Shown here: in pieces, positions 12,644 to 23,034 of the stretch
How the letters are laid out: every line of letters starts with the position of its first letter
How positions within the stretch are numbered: position 1 is the stretch's first letter
Assembly (NCBI GenBank): GCA_025765595.1
Contig: JAIVFH010000051.1
Location: 184,777 to 248,776, forward strand
Origin: Obelidium mucronatum
Lineage: Eukaryota > Chytridiomycota > Chytridiomycetes > Chytridiales > Chytriomycetaceae
Direction: 5' to 3'
Length of the DNA stretch: 64,000 nt
Notes under the pieces: generated by a model
Seen by the model: only the letters and a program-made list of their open reading frames with translations
Told to the model about the DNA's origin: nothing
Databases searched by the model: none
Translations under genes and position numbers: made by a program

Positions 12644-13160
12644 ATGGGGTCTTATGACCGTAAACTGATGCTTGAAACGCACGGAATCATAATGGCAGCG
12701 GCGTTTGGAGTATGCCCCATTCTTGGGATCTTTATCGCTCGATACTTTCGCTTTTTCAGCCACTGGTTTTCACTTCACGTTTGGATCATGCTAGGACTAT
12801 TTCCATTGCTGACTATTGTCGGTTTGACGCTGGTTGAAATAATATTGCCAGAGGGCCAAAGTAGATTCTTTGCGACCACTCGTGGAACGATTGGAACGAT
12901 TGCGGCACTTGTCTTGCTCCCTCTTCAGCTTTTTATTGGATTGATTGCGAAACGGATCCATATTTGGGATATTATTCATCAAAGTGTTGGAGTTTCCCTT
13001 GTTGTAGTGGGTTTATATGCGTTGTATTTGGTATTCTGGAACGTACAGCGAATATGCTTATGCGTATTATGGATGGCTCATTTTCTTTGCTCTTTTGTTT
13101 GCCGCATTTGAGATATGGCATCAGAAAGCAAACTCGAAAGTCAAAACGGTTGCTTTTTGA
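12644..13160 (+). pseudogene. Cytochrome b561-like membrane protein without DOMON, frame break
   Basis: The ATG at 12644 leads straight into b561 helices (L-E-T-H-G-I-I-M-A-A, L-H-V-W-I-M-L-G-L, G-T-I-G-T-I-A-A-L). There is no signal peptide and no DOMON repeat, unlike the two full-length relatives. Near 13040-13050 the frame must shift by one base to reach Y-S-E-Y-A-Y-A-Y-Y-G-W, which aligns with Y-S-E-A-G-V of the paralog. It then ends at a TGA (13158-13160) after a short basic tail. One heme-ligand position is changed (the H of L-H-W/M-H-W reads I-I-H-Q). It may be a decaying 5'-truncated copy of the neighbouring gene. Confidence 0.55.
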
Positions 13161-13360
13161 GAGATCCAATAAACAACTTGTGGAATCACATGATGGCGGC
13201 AGTCGGCCGTAAGCTTCTCTTTCTGATCGCTGTCCAGCCTGTCCTATCCGAGTAATGACGTCGAGCACATCTCTTTGACCGCGATGTTCTGTTTTGGTGT
13301 CTTTGCCAATCAAGCCTTGTTTCGTCCTAAAAATAGATTTCAATTTGCATTCGAACTCAT

Positions 13361-15839
13361 ATGAAACTTGTCCAACAATGGACACTTGCGGGCCTTCTCG
13401 CCGGAGTAGTGCATGCAGCTACAAGTACAAGTTCGGCAGGTACTGTGGGATACAAGTCTTCGGCGATAACTGGTCTGACAATGTTCTTAGGCGTCTGGTG
13501 TGACTCAAAGGCAGAAAACTTTTGCATGTCCTGGATCCCACAGACTGTCAATAGCATCAAAGGTGTACAGATAACTCTTTCTTCTCCTGTTGCGTACTAT
13601 ATTGGAGTTGGCATTGGCGGGACCGATATGCCAAATACCAAATTGTAAGTTGCAAATTACTCAATCACATTCAATCAAAGTTGGGACTCAACAATAACTC
13701 TGATTGCCCAGGTACATTGTTCATCTATCTTCTACGGGTACTCCGATTTTGTCTATTCGAAAGGGAATGAAGGATGATTTGGATCCCTCGTTCACTCCTC
13801 CTGCAAATGATGCTGTCATTGTTCCTACGCCAGCGGAAGCCATTCTGTGTGGAACCTGCAAAAACAATGCAACGGCGATAACGGCGACTTTTTGGCGGCC
13901 CCTTTCTGTGACAACAGATCCATTGGACGTGGCAATTTCACCAACTACAAACTACATCTGGGCAACAGCACATCTGATGCCAGTATCGAATCCAGATGAT
14001 TTGGCAACGGTTGATTATCATCCCCATACTTTGCAAAGCACTGTCAAGCTGGACATGACAGTGATCCCACCACCTCCATCCAACAGTTCGTTGACTGGGC
14101 CTTCTACGGCCAGTTTCACGTCTCCATCAAATGATTTTTCAATCACCGCGACGAGAGATCCCACGACCCAATTTGTTACGATTTCCCTTCAGTCTACTGC
14201 TCAAGGGTACATATCCGTGGGTCTTGGGGCTAGCACAATGGCCGGTTCAAACATGTACGTCGGGTGGATAAACGCAGGAAAAGTGGTCCTCTCTCAAAGA
14301 ACCGCAGCGGGTCATGTCACTCCCACAGTCGTAAGCGCCCCATTGGATGCCACAAACGCTGTCCCCACAATCCCATCAACAGTCCCAGTCCTTACTGGCG
14401 CCAAAATCACATTCTCTTTCGCAATTCCAGTCTCCCAAATCTCAACAACGGGTCCAACAACCTTCATTTACGGCCTCAGCAACTCCCCCCCAAGCACCCC
14501 TGCCGACGCCGCCTCCTCCATTGCTCAACACGGAGGCTCCCAATACGGTTCTTTTTCATTAGACCTGACCAAGTCCGGCAAAACGGAAGGATCCACGTCT
14601 CCTTCCAAAATCGATACCCGTCTCTTCAAACTAATCCATGGAATCTGCATGTTCCTCGCGTGGGGAGTTTTCCCCTTCCTCGGAGTCTTTGTCGCGCGAT
14701 ACATGAAAGCCAAATTAGGCCACACGTGGTACATAATCCATCTATGCAGCATGATTGGAGGTTGTCTCCTCCTCAGTATCGCTGGAATGGTTGTGATTGA
14801 ACTGACGGTGACTGGTGGACAACGGTTCATCACGACCCCGCATGGGATCCTGGGAACCGTGATTACCTTTGGGTTCTTGCCGTTACAAACGGCGCTTGGG
14901 TTCATTGCGAATCACTTGTTTTCGCCAGAGAGAGAGAGGGTTCCGTGGTGGGACCAGATGCATTGGTGGGTGGGTAGATTGGTGATTTTGGCGGCGCTTG
15001 TGAATTGCTATTTGGGGATTACGGCGTATAGTGAGGCTGGGGTGGTCTGGGTTGGTGTGTATATTGGGTGGGTTGTTGTCATGTTTGTTGTGCTTGGGGT
15101 TGGGCAGTATGTGTTTGGGGGTGCTTCGCATCATGTGAAGGGGAATAAGGATTTCGAGTTGCATGATAAGAGGTCTTATGATAACTTTGATGGACGTGGG
15201 GATTTGAGGACTCCCGATCGGTTGTTGCGGAAAGGTGCTGGGAATGATTTGGAGCAGCAGCAGCAGCAGCGGCAGCGGGTTGGTGCTGGTGTTGGTGGTA
15301 AAGCCGTTGTTCCGGCCCCTACCCGTCCTGGATATACCTCACCTTTCGATTTGGCAAACAATAGAGAGGAACAGAAAAAGATGGGAGCAAGTGGTCGTGG
15401 TGATGCCTCGGCAGCGTTTAGACAAGGTAGAAATAACACTGGGGGCAGCAATTCTGGGGACTCTCCGAGAATTCCTGTTCGAAATGCGGCTGGTGGTGGT
15501 GGTGGTGGTTCTCGGCCCGATAATTTCGGCAGCGGGCCACGTGCCGGCGAATATGGTAGCGGTCCCCGTAGAGGAGATAGCGCGGGAAATCGGGGCGATT
15601 ACTATAACGGACCTCCAAGAAATCCAAATGCGGCAGGAGCGGGAAACTCTGGGGTGCGTACTCCAGATGGTCGTAGCCGCCCTGGAGCCAATGCCGCAAG
15701 TCCAGTGAACGCCAGAGCCAATTCTCTCCCTAGGGGTGACCAGCGTGGTGCAAATGGTAGTGGTGGTCGTGGAGGAGGTGGTGGACGCGACCGTAGCAAT
15801 GAGCGATACGGCGGTAACGAAGGCCAGCGAAGGCGTTGA
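13361..15839 (+). CDS. Secreted DOMON (x2) - cytochrome b561 protein with Gly/Arg tail
   Basis: Transmembrane redox protein. The ATG at 13361 opens a signal peptide (MKLVQQWTLAGLLAGVVHA). Intron 13645-13711 has GTAAGT and CCCAG borders. A first, cysteine-containing DOMON-like domain is followed by a second one with Y-V-G-W-I-N-A-G-K, then b561 helices with L-I-H-G-I, I-I-H-L-C, T-P-H-G-I and M-H-W-W-V-G-R. The last 200 residues are cytoplasmic and low in complexity: a Gln run near 15258-15270, then Gly/Arg/Asn-rich repeats with RGG-like elements, ending in basic residues. This tail is missing from the paralog at 655-3125. Confidence 0.85.
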
Positions 15840-15931
15840 TAACTCGGCCCCCAATCTTTCAACCAAATAGTTTGCTATGAATTGTAATGGAAAAAAAATG
15901 GAGACTTTCTTTGAGGCACTTTATATCATCT

Positions 15932-16786
15932 TCAACAAAATATAGAAACAAGTACAAAACACAGTAGCCAAATAGTAAACGATTTGGAAACGACTACACC
16001 GCTGCTGTTGCTGCCTGCATCAAAGCCTCCAGCCGTTGTCAAACCAGTTTCTACTACTTGGCTTGTTTTCGTAGCTTTTGCTGCCTTTGTTGTCGTTGTG
16101 CGCCGAGCTCTTGTAGTAGTTGACGATGGCTCTTCAGCCTCAGTAGTTTCAAAAGTAGATTCACTCTCGATCTCCGTAGTCTTGGAAGCAGAAGTGGAGC
16201 CACGGGTGGCAGGAACGACTTTAGCGGTTTCACCTGGACAAGCCGTCGGCTTGATTCCATCCTTCCCATCTTTGCTTCCCGCACCGATACCAAACCAAGT
16301 CACCCAATCAATCGAAACCAAAGTACCATTCGAATCAACGCCTTTAAAAACAACCGTGTACTTTTGCGTTGGATCCAACTCCGAACTAGGGACAAACGTG
16401 TAACAAGTCACGTTGGGGAAGGCAACAGAGCCCAGCGAGTATAATTCAACCACAGCGGATGCTGAACCTGTTCCAAGCCATAACTGAAGAGACGAAATCG
16501 ATTCCGGTTTTTGAGAGTATGTCCAAGGGATTGCGTTTGTTTGGCTTTGGCCAAAAGTTGTTCCTTGTGAGATGCCAGGGTATACTACGCCTGAGATGTA
16601 TGAGCCGGTGCTTGGTGCGTGGTTGTTGGTTTTGCTTGATTTCGCAAATGGGAGTGATTGTTGTTGTTGCTGTTGGTTTTCCGCTTGAAGCAACTTGTTC
16701 ATGTCTCCAAAGAAGGATGCAGAAACTGTGGAAACCGACGCAATCAAGATAATGATTGCAATGGTGGAAATACAGCGGGATGGCAT
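15932..16786 (-). CDS. GPI-anchored Ser/Thr-rich wall protein, Kre9/KNH-like
   Basis: 284 residues, single exon, ATG at 16786. A signal peptide (M-P-S-R-C-I-S-T-I-A-I-I-I-L) is followed by a Gln run, then a domain of about 100 residues with Y-P-G-I-S-Q-G, I-P-W-T-Y, S-S-L-Q-L-W-L-G-T-G and N-V-T-C-Y-T-F. This matches the Ser-Thr-rich GPI-anchored (Kre9/KNH) fold, a fungal wall family linked to beta-glucan assembly. A Thr/Ser/Lys-rich stalk and a C-terminal hydrophobic tail after a small-residue stretch (N-S-S-G) indicate GPI anchoring. It converges with 13361-15839, about 90 bp between stops. Family assignment is moderate; secretion and anchoring are clear. Confidence 0.7.
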   Translation of the reverse strand: MPSRCISTIAIIILIASVSTVSASFFGDMNKLLQAENQQQQQQSLPFAKSSKTNNHAPSTGSYISGVVYPGISQGTTFGQSQTNAIPWTYSQKPESISSLQLWLGTGSASAVVELYSLGSVAFPNVTCYTFVPSSELDPTQKYTVVFKGVDSNGTLVSIDWVTWFGIGAGSKDGKDGIKPTACPGETAKVVPATRGSTSASKTTEIESESTFETTEAEEPSSTTTRARRTTTTKAAKATKTSQVVETGLTTAGGFDAGSNSSGVVVSKSFTIWLLCFVLVSIFC

Positions 16787-17140
16787 TGAATAGATTTCGG
16801 CAAGGATGTTTTAGTAATGAAAATTAGGTTCGCCGTTTTGTGTTCAAGCTTGTCTTGCTTGAACCCATTTTTTTGATACTTTATGCACATTGATTTATAA
16901 TTTAACGCAAACGTCAAACAGAGCAGGAAGAGGTCGATACAACCTTGCTTTGCTGTAGATCCAAAGCTGCAAATCGCTCAATGGAACAACGGAAAGAGCA
17001 ATATAAACCTGCTCTGACCAAATAATTTGATTCGGACTGCCGATATAATATTTGTACGGATGATCAATCGTGGGATTCTGTGAGAGGATTTTACTGTATT
17101 AGCAGGCCAGCCAAAAGTGAATAAAGAAAATATGAAAAAC
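16787..17140. other. Intergenic spacer
   Basis: AT-rich spacer upstream of the Kre9-like gene (16786) and 3' of tRNA-Cys. No open frame with sequence character, no repeat and no RNA fold that I can support. The stretch from 17213 to 17430, upstream of the GH18-like gene, is likewise non-coding and probably holds its promoter. Confidence 0.6.
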
Positions 17141-17212
17141 AGCACCGGATGGGGGTTGATCCCATGACCTCGGGATTTGCAGTCCTACGCTCTACCACTG
17201 AGCTACCAGTGC
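17141..17212 (-). tRNA. tRNA-Cys (anticodon GCA)
   Basis: Read on the minus strand, the acceptor arms GCACTGG / CCGGTGC pair, followed by U73, the cysteine identity base. The D arm is GCTC-AGTGGTA-GAGC. The anticodon loop CTGCAAA gives GCA; its stem carries one A-C mismatch. The T arm is ATGGG / CCCAT with loop ATCAACC, where T54 is replaced by A. No intron, 72 nt. A T-rich stretch follows the 3' end, fitting a Pol III terminator. Confidence 0.9.
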
Positions 17213-17430
17213 CTATTAGCCTTTGAAACTTGCAAATATATTATGTTGAGCACCTCAAATGTCCAGATGCTTTAGCAAATGTCCCATAAACTTTATCCAT
17301 AAAAAATGACCCAACCAGCTTTAATTTTCTAATGCAGCATGTTTAGTTACGACAGCTGCATAATTATCTTTTCATTTCAATTGACTGTTCTTTCTCTCTT
17401 CAAAAGACTTGCCTTTTTTCGAGTGTTAAA

Positions 17431-18639
17431 ATGATTCCTGCTCTACTTTTACCAGGCATTCTTACCGTCGTGACCGCGCTTCCACTCCCAGTGCATCAGC
17501 AAAAAGATAATATACCAAACGCACAACTAGGAAATGAGACGCCGCGGAAACCATTTCAATGGTTTGCACCTTACATTGACATGATCACCACCACTGGCAG
17601 TGAACAAGAGTTTTCCATATCCAACTGGATCGCGTCTTCTCACACACCGCTTCCTCCTGACCGAATATCTTGGTTCATGTTTCCAGGAATCACGACGCTC
17701 ACTGTAGATGATGGTGTACCTTCGTTTTACGGATCACCCCGCGGCGAGAAAGTAGGCACAGGACCAACGCCTTATTACCGCGATGAAATCAACCGCTTAT
17801 CTCGTGATGGACGCCGGATTGGGATTTCGTTTGGCACTGTGAAGGATGGACCTGATTTCGCTGAAGGAGCATCTACAACTCTTGCAGAGATTTACGACAA
17901 TGTTTTGAAACAGCTCAACGCGACTTGGATCGATATATACATGTCGCCCGTATTGTTAGCAAATCAGACGAAAGTTGAAACAGTGGGGGGTGCTTTAGCC
18001 GCCTTGCAAAGTTCAAGGAAGGACAATCGAGAAGACTCATTGCTTGTAACGTTAAGTTTTGATCTTGATGGAGTGACAGGAGGTCTTGATGGTACTGCTG
18101 TGGAATCTTTGGATTTGATTGTCGGGAAGGGTGTTGTCGTAGATTCAGTTGTTGGGTTGATGGCAAGGTCTGTGTATGGGAGCAACAATACTGTTGAGAG
18201 ACGAGATCTTGCAAGGGAGCCTGGAATCAACAAGATGGAATATCTTTTGAATCCAATAGATGTTGTGGCAAGTAGCAACCGAATGAGCGCTCGTAATCAT
18301 GCACGAGCGGGAAAGAAAGCTCGCCTAGGAATCACGGTTGTCGAAGGCATTTCCGCACAAACTGGAGAATTGATGGCGTCAGGTTACGCAATCCACGCGT
18401 TAAAGACAATCAGGAATCAAGTGAAAGCTTCGCCACGGATTCTTGGGGTTGGAATTGTTGCTGCCGTTCAAGCTGTGGGAAAACTCTCGTCGACGATTGT
18501 GTCTTTACCGTTCCAGGAATCCGATGCGTTGGAGTTGTCTGTGTGGGCAGCGGAACACGACTGGGTGACGTTTCTTGGCCTTTGGAGTTGCAACGAGGAC
18601 CGAGACGGATCTATTTCAGCGGCAATGAATATGCAATAA
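17431..18639 (+). CDS. Secreted GH18 chitinase-like protein lacking the catalytic acid
   Basis: 402 residues, single exon. Signal peptide M-I-P-A-L-L-L-P-G-I-L-T-V-V-T-A, then a TIM-barrel outline like bacterial-type GH18 chitinases: F-A-P-Y-I-D-M at the first strand, G-I-S-F-G for the usual V-S-F-G-G, and W-I-D-I-Y-M-S-P where D-F-D-I-E-G is expected. V-V-G-L-M-A-R-S-V-Y-G replaces the M-D-Y-G strand, L-G-I-T-V-V-E-G and a final L-G-L-W-S-C-N-E-D follow. The second Asp and the proton-donor Glu are replaced (Y and S), so hydrolysis is unlikely; chitin binding remains possible. Only 12 bp separate its stop from the PIG-S start, and AATAAA overlaps the stop codon. Confidence 0.72.
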   Translation: MIPALLLPGILTVVTALPLPVHQQKDNIPNAQLGNETPRKPFQWFAPYIDMITTTGSEQEFSISNWIASSHTPLPPDRISWFMFPGITTLTVDDGVPSFYGSPRGEKVGTGPTPYYRDEINRLSRDGRRIGISFGTVKDGPDFAEGASTTLAEIYDNVLKQLNATWIDIYMSPVLLANQTKVETVGGALAALQSSRKDNREDSLLVTLSFDLDGVTGGLDGTAVESLDLIVGKGVVVDSVVGLMARSVYGSNNTVERRDLAREPGINKMEYLLNPIDVVASSNRMSARNHARAGKKARLGITVVEGISAQTGELMASGYAIHALKTIRNQVKASPRILGVGIVAAVQAVGKLSSTIVSLPFQESDALELSVWAAEHDWVTFLGLWSCNEDRDGSISAAMNMQ

Positions 18640-18651
18640 AGATCAGAGAAA

Positions 18652-20636
18652 ATGTCGAGCACCTCGCTGCACGAGCTGGTCAAAGTGCAGACAGTGCTCA
18701 GTCTGTGTGTGGTGATTGCGCTCTTTGTGCCTGTGTGGTGGCACACGACGCAGGTGCACCGCGCGAGCGTCCCGGGCGACGCGGTGCGCGCGCTGGCGGA
18801 GTCGCCGCTGGCGCTGGTTTGTGTTTCGCTGCGTTGCTGGGCGATGACTCACTGCGCCAAACAGCGCTTTTCCACGCGAATCTCGCTGCGCTTCGCCGCC
18901 GAAGACGCGGCGGTGGTCGACGCTGGCGGCGTGGCGGCCGCCGTGCAACGCCAACTCAACGCCGCCTTTGGCGCGCTGCGCTTTGCCGTCGACGGCCGCA
19001 CAGAGACTGGTGCGTTTGCGTGTTTCTTTGTGTGCGTGCTGACTGCTTTGGCTCTTTAGCGACATCAAACGGCGTCTACGCGGTAAACGTCAATTGCGGC
19101 GCGCAGAGCAGCGCTGTCTCGGTGGCCACAGATCGAATCATCAGCATTCAGACTATTCTGCCGTGTGCGAATGCGGACGGAATCAGTGCGCAGATTGCTG
19201 CCGTCGTTGGTGGCCTGTTTGCGAGTGAACACAGGGACTTGGGGACAATCAACGCCGAAGCTGCGAGCAATGTTTGCAATCTTGGATATTATTCAGTATC
19301 CCCATGGACTCATGTGTTACGAATAGGACCCAGGAAGTATGCGAAAGATCAAGTATGCAAACGAATACCAGCTCATGTTTAATCTCCTCAACGCCGATCC
19401 ACAATCGCTTCTTATGGATTGGAACATTGACGATGCCATCAAAGGTTTTTTTTTTTTCGAATGTTATAATACTCTTAACATGGGAATCCTATCAGATTAT
19501 TTCCAAGACTTTGTGGCCATCATGAAGAAACTGTTTGACATCAAAGTTGCTTCTCAGGTTCAATACTATACTACGCTCGCGATTCAACCGGAAAAAGTCG
19601 GGTCCAGCCATGTGTTGTATCCACACCACCTTCCCCACTTTATCAACTCTGCCGAATGGGAATTCGATGGTACCGTCTGTCCACTTACACAAACAAGAAA
19701 ATTCAACCACAACAAAAAAAACATATTATAGGTTCCTCAGTCTCCACATCTCCACCAATCAACTTTGTTCTCTACGTACCCACCCAATCTCAAAGCCCCT
19801 TGTACATTGCATCCGCCAACACCAAAGACGCACCACTCGTTGAAACAAATGCATTCTCTATTCCTCAATGGGGTGGAATCGTGGTATTGAATCCGGATCA
19901 ACACTCTCCCAAGATTCAAACCAATTCTCAAACAAATGTGCGGATATATAAACTCGATTCAAAAGAAGAGCTTGAAGGGCCCATGAATGTGTTTTTGGAG
20001 CAAATGAGGGGTTTATTGGGTGTCAAGACTGTAGAATTGGGTGCTGCTGCTGAAAAGTTGTTGGTGAGTCTTGAATGTGTGTGTGAGGGATTCTGTAATT
20101 TTCCCATGCCATTGATATTCATAACATTATTTTTTTCTTAAGCCTGGATTCTCATTTACGTATGCTGGATCGACGGCTGGTATCACAAAATGGGAGTTGG
20201 ATCGCTTGACACGATACACTACCGTGAAAAATGTCGGCGATGCTATTTCAACACTCAATTCTCTGATTACTTTGATTGAATCTATGGAGAATATGGTGGT
20301 GTTGGATCACATCCGCGATGAAGTGAGTGTTTTTAGTAATCAACTGAACGAATAGTTTTTTTTCAATCTGATTTCCCCATACTAGATTATGCTCTCATTG
20401 AACGCGATTCATAAAGTACAACAAATACTATCTGATCCTTTGGCAGGAGGAGTGTCAGAGGAGGACGGTGGTCACGTAAATCAACATGATGTAGCGTTGG
20501 CGGCGTCAATCGCGGCCATCACAGCCGCAGAACGAGCCTTTTTCGATCCAACCATGGTTTCTCTATTGTATTTCCCGGATGAACATAAATTGGCGGTTTA
20601 TTTGCCCTTGTTTTTGCCAGTCTTGGGTTAGTCCTT

Positions 20637-20669
<33 letters not shown>

Positions 20670-20811
20670 TATTTTTTTTTGCGTTTAAAACAACACTTAA
20701 AAAACTCAACAAAACACTTAAAATCCCCAAGTTCCCCTGTTTTCGACGATTGTACAAGAAATCAAGAAGGAAATCCAGAAGCGGAAGGGTGGAAAAGTCA
20801 AAAGTGAATAA
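18652..20811 (+). CDS. GPI17: GPI transamidase subunit PIG-S
   Basis: PIG-S/Gpi17 is an ER-membrane subunit of the complex that attaches GPI anchors. The N-terminal helix ends in W-W-H-T-T-Q-V-H-R-A-S-V-P, close to the family hallmark. Downstream come Y-Q-L-M-F-N-L-L-N-A-D-P, L-P-H-F-I-N-S-A-E-W, N-F-V-L-Y-V-P and I-P-Q-W-G-G-I-V-V, all family blocks. The C-terminal helix (L-A-V-Y-L-P-L-F-L-P-V-L) is completed by a last small exon (20732-20811) with a basic tail. I place seven introns: 19010-19059, 19272-19326, 19445-19495, 19670-19731, 20064-20142, 20323-20385 and 20627-20731; the last holds a run of 31 T. Exon 1 is far more GC-rich than the rest. Substrates of this complex, several GPI-anchored proteins, are encoded in the same window. 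Confidence 0.92.
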
Positions 20812-21250
20812 AATTAAATTAGTGATGGCCCCCTGCAACGATAAAGGAAAAAGGAAGTGACTCGATTTGTGTCTCTTATCCTGTTTCAATTACCGAAATC
20901 AAAAATCCATAGAAAGGGGTGGAATAACAAGTTAAGCAATCTCTCAGAATGGAGAAATTTTTTTTCAAAAGCGCGTGCCCCCTGTATAGAGCATGCAAAA
21001 GCAAAGACACAGTTTGAACAGAAGCGTTACTGATGAGCATCGTTGAAGCATATCATGATGGAATCCTTATCGGTTTAAAAACTACCTTTGACTCCGCTAT
21101 ATTGAATGGATCATATCCATTTTATCCATATCAAAATTCCATGTTTTTTTCAGGCGCGTGCCTACGTGGGCACGCCTGATTAAATCAAACTGAAAATCGG
21201 ATAAAAGCCGCGAAGACAGCTTCGCTTCTGAAATCACACACGCAAAAAAA
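20812..21250. repeat. Spacer with two GC-rich stem-loops upstream of the phosphate transporter
   Basis: Otherwise AT-rich spacer. About 21150-21180 holds an imperfect inverted repeat (caggcgcgtgcc / gggcacgcctg around a TACGT loop). About 21207-21224 holds a second one (gcgaag / gcttcgc). They could be transcript hairpins, a dyad for a regulator, or members of the small palindrome class seen at 26930, 35500 and 61280. No gene is seen here. Confidence 0.55.
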
Positions 21251-22909
21251 ATGGCCATTGTCCCGCTCCCAATCAACTCATACACTGGGATCTTTGTGAT
21301 CACGCTTCTCTTTGCGTTCCTCGACGGTTACTCTATCGGAGCCAACGATGTCGCCAACTCCTTCGCCACCTCTGTCGGATCCCGATCCTTGACTTACACC
21401 CAAGCCGTCTGCATTGCCTTGTTCACTGAATTCGGAGGTGCCGTCTTGCTTGGTGCCGCCAACACTGGTACCATCAAGGACAACATTGTCAACTCTGCCT
21501 ACTTTGCCGCTCGTCAAGATTTGCTCATGACTGCATTCATGTGTGCCTTGATTGCATCCTCGCTCTGGATTATGGGTTGTATCCGTATCGGTATGCACCC
21601 ATCCACAACCCACTCTATTGTCTGCGCCTTGGTCGGTGTCGGTGTTGCCGCCTACGGTACTGAAGCCGTCAACTGGGGCTGGAACGGTCGTGGTGTCGCG
21701 TACGTTGTCTCTGGATGGGTCCTCGCGCCAACCTTGTCTGCGATTCTCGCTGGTACCATCTATGGACTCACTCGTTTCATTGTCTTTTCCAACCCTGAGC
21801 ACTCACTCACCCGTGGGATCTACTCTATCCCCGTGTATTTCACATTGACTGGATTCATTGTCTCGTTCTTTGTTATCATGAAGAACGGGCGTGGTGATTG
21901 GGGTATCGCTGTCGGTGGGAATAATCCAGGTGGTGCTGTTACGCTCAATGGAGACCTTGCCAAGGCGTTCACGATTATCGGGTCCATGACTGGTGTTATT
22001 TTGCTGTTCTGTGTCGCGTTCGCTATTCCATTCTTCATGAGACGGTTGGTTAAGGAAGAGAACTTGAAGTGGTACCACATCTTTTACATTTGGTTTGTCC
22101 CTACTCAACCACGTGATGAAAACTTGGCTGCTACCTTGAACGAAGCCATGACCCCACATATTAAGCTTGAAGGCGTGGAGACTACTACTGAAGTCGTTGA
22201 AGAAGTCAAGGAGGCTGCCGCTGCCGCTGACGCCGAGGTTGTTGAAGAGAAGGGACACCCAGCCTGGATCAAGTTCAAGAAGGTTGCCTTGAAAGGTTTC
22301 TACAATGACATTGCCAAGGACCAATACGACTCTGCCAAGCACTTGCACCAGAACGTTCACTTGTACGACAACAAGACTGAATACTTGTTTTCGTTCCTCC
22401 AAGTTATGACTGCTTCCTTCGCGTCCTTCTCTCACGGATCTAACGATGTCGCCAACTCTGTGGGTCCTTTCGCTGGTGTGTACAGTATCTGGGCTAATGG
22501 TCAGCTTGCTTCCAACGCCAAGGCTCCAGTTCCAGTTTGGATGTTGGCGTTTGGTGGTGTTGCTATTAACTTTGGTCTTGCCTTCTATGGATACAACATT
22601 ATGCGTAACTTGGGTAACAACTTGACATACCACTCCCCATCCCGTGGTTTCGCTATGGAGCTCGGTGCCGCGTTGACTGTTATCACTGCCGCCTTCTTGG
22701 CTCTTCCAGTTTCTACTTCTCAATGCATTGTTGGTGCGACACTTGGTGTTGGTATTGTGGGGGGTAACTATAAGGCGATTAATTGGAAAATGTTTGGTTG
22801 GATTGCGCTTTCTTGGGCTTTGACTCTGCCAGTGGCTTCCATCACTGCTGGTGGTCTCTTCTGGCTCCTGACTAACGTTCCATCCTTCACGGTTGCTCCA
22901 AAGGCTTAA
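21251..22909 (+). CDS. PiT-family inorganic phosphate transporter (PHO89/pho-4 type)
   Basis: 552 residues without introns. Both PiT signature repeats are present: G-A-N-D-V-A-N-S-F-A-T-S-V-G near residue 30 and S-H-G-S-N-D-V-A-N-S-V-G-P near residue 395. About ten to twelve hydrophobic helices surround a charged central loop (residues about 285-345, Glu/Ala-rich). The family moves phosphate across the plasma membrane with sodium or protons. Third positions are strongly C-biased and rare codons are few, unlike most neighbours, which suggests high expression. GC-rich dyads lie just upstream. Confidence 0.95.
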   Translation: MAIVPLPINSYTGIFVITLLFAFLDGYSIGANDVANSFATSVGSRSLTYTQAVCIALFTEFGGAVLLGAANTGTIKDNIVNSAYFAARQDLLMTAFMCALIASSLWIMGCIRIGMHPSTTHSIVCALVGVGVAAYGTEAVNWGWNGRGVAYVVSGWVLAPTLSAILAGTIYGLTRFIVFSNPEHSLTRGIYSIPVYFTLTGFIVSFFVIMKNGRGDWGIAVGGNNPGGAVTLNGDLAKAFTIIGSMTGVILLFCVAFAIPFFMRRLVKEENLKWYHIFYIWFVPTQPRDENLAATLNEAMTPHIKLEGVETTTEVVEEVKEAAAAADAEVVEEKGHPAWIKFKKVALKGFYNDIAKDQYDSAKHLHQNVHLYDNKTEYLFSFLQVMTASFASFSHGSNDVANSVGPFAGVYSIWANGQLASNAKAPVPVWMLAFGGVAINFGLAFYGYNIMRNLGNNLTYHSPSRGFAMELGAALTVITAAFLALPVSTSQCIVGATLGVGIVGGNYKAINWKMFGWIALSWALTLPVASITAGGLFWLLTNVPSFTVAPKA

Positions 22910-23034
22910 AAAAAAAAAGGCCGCTGTAATTTTTAATTTTTTGTTTGGTATAATTCATGTAGAGTAAAAGAAGGTGGAATAGAGTTATTTTTCCATTGGT
23001 ATTTATTTATTATTGGTATTTATTTTATTACTAC

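Noticed and set aside
18643..19068. Long minus-strand open frame across PIG-S exon 1
   Set aside because: Open only because the exon is GC-rich and stop-poor; the plus-strand protein is clearly PIG-S.
21150..21185. A Pho4-type CACGTG site upstream of the phosphate transporter
   Set aside because: The core reads TACGTGGG inside a hairpin, not CACGTG or CACGTT, so a phosphate-response site cannot be claimed.
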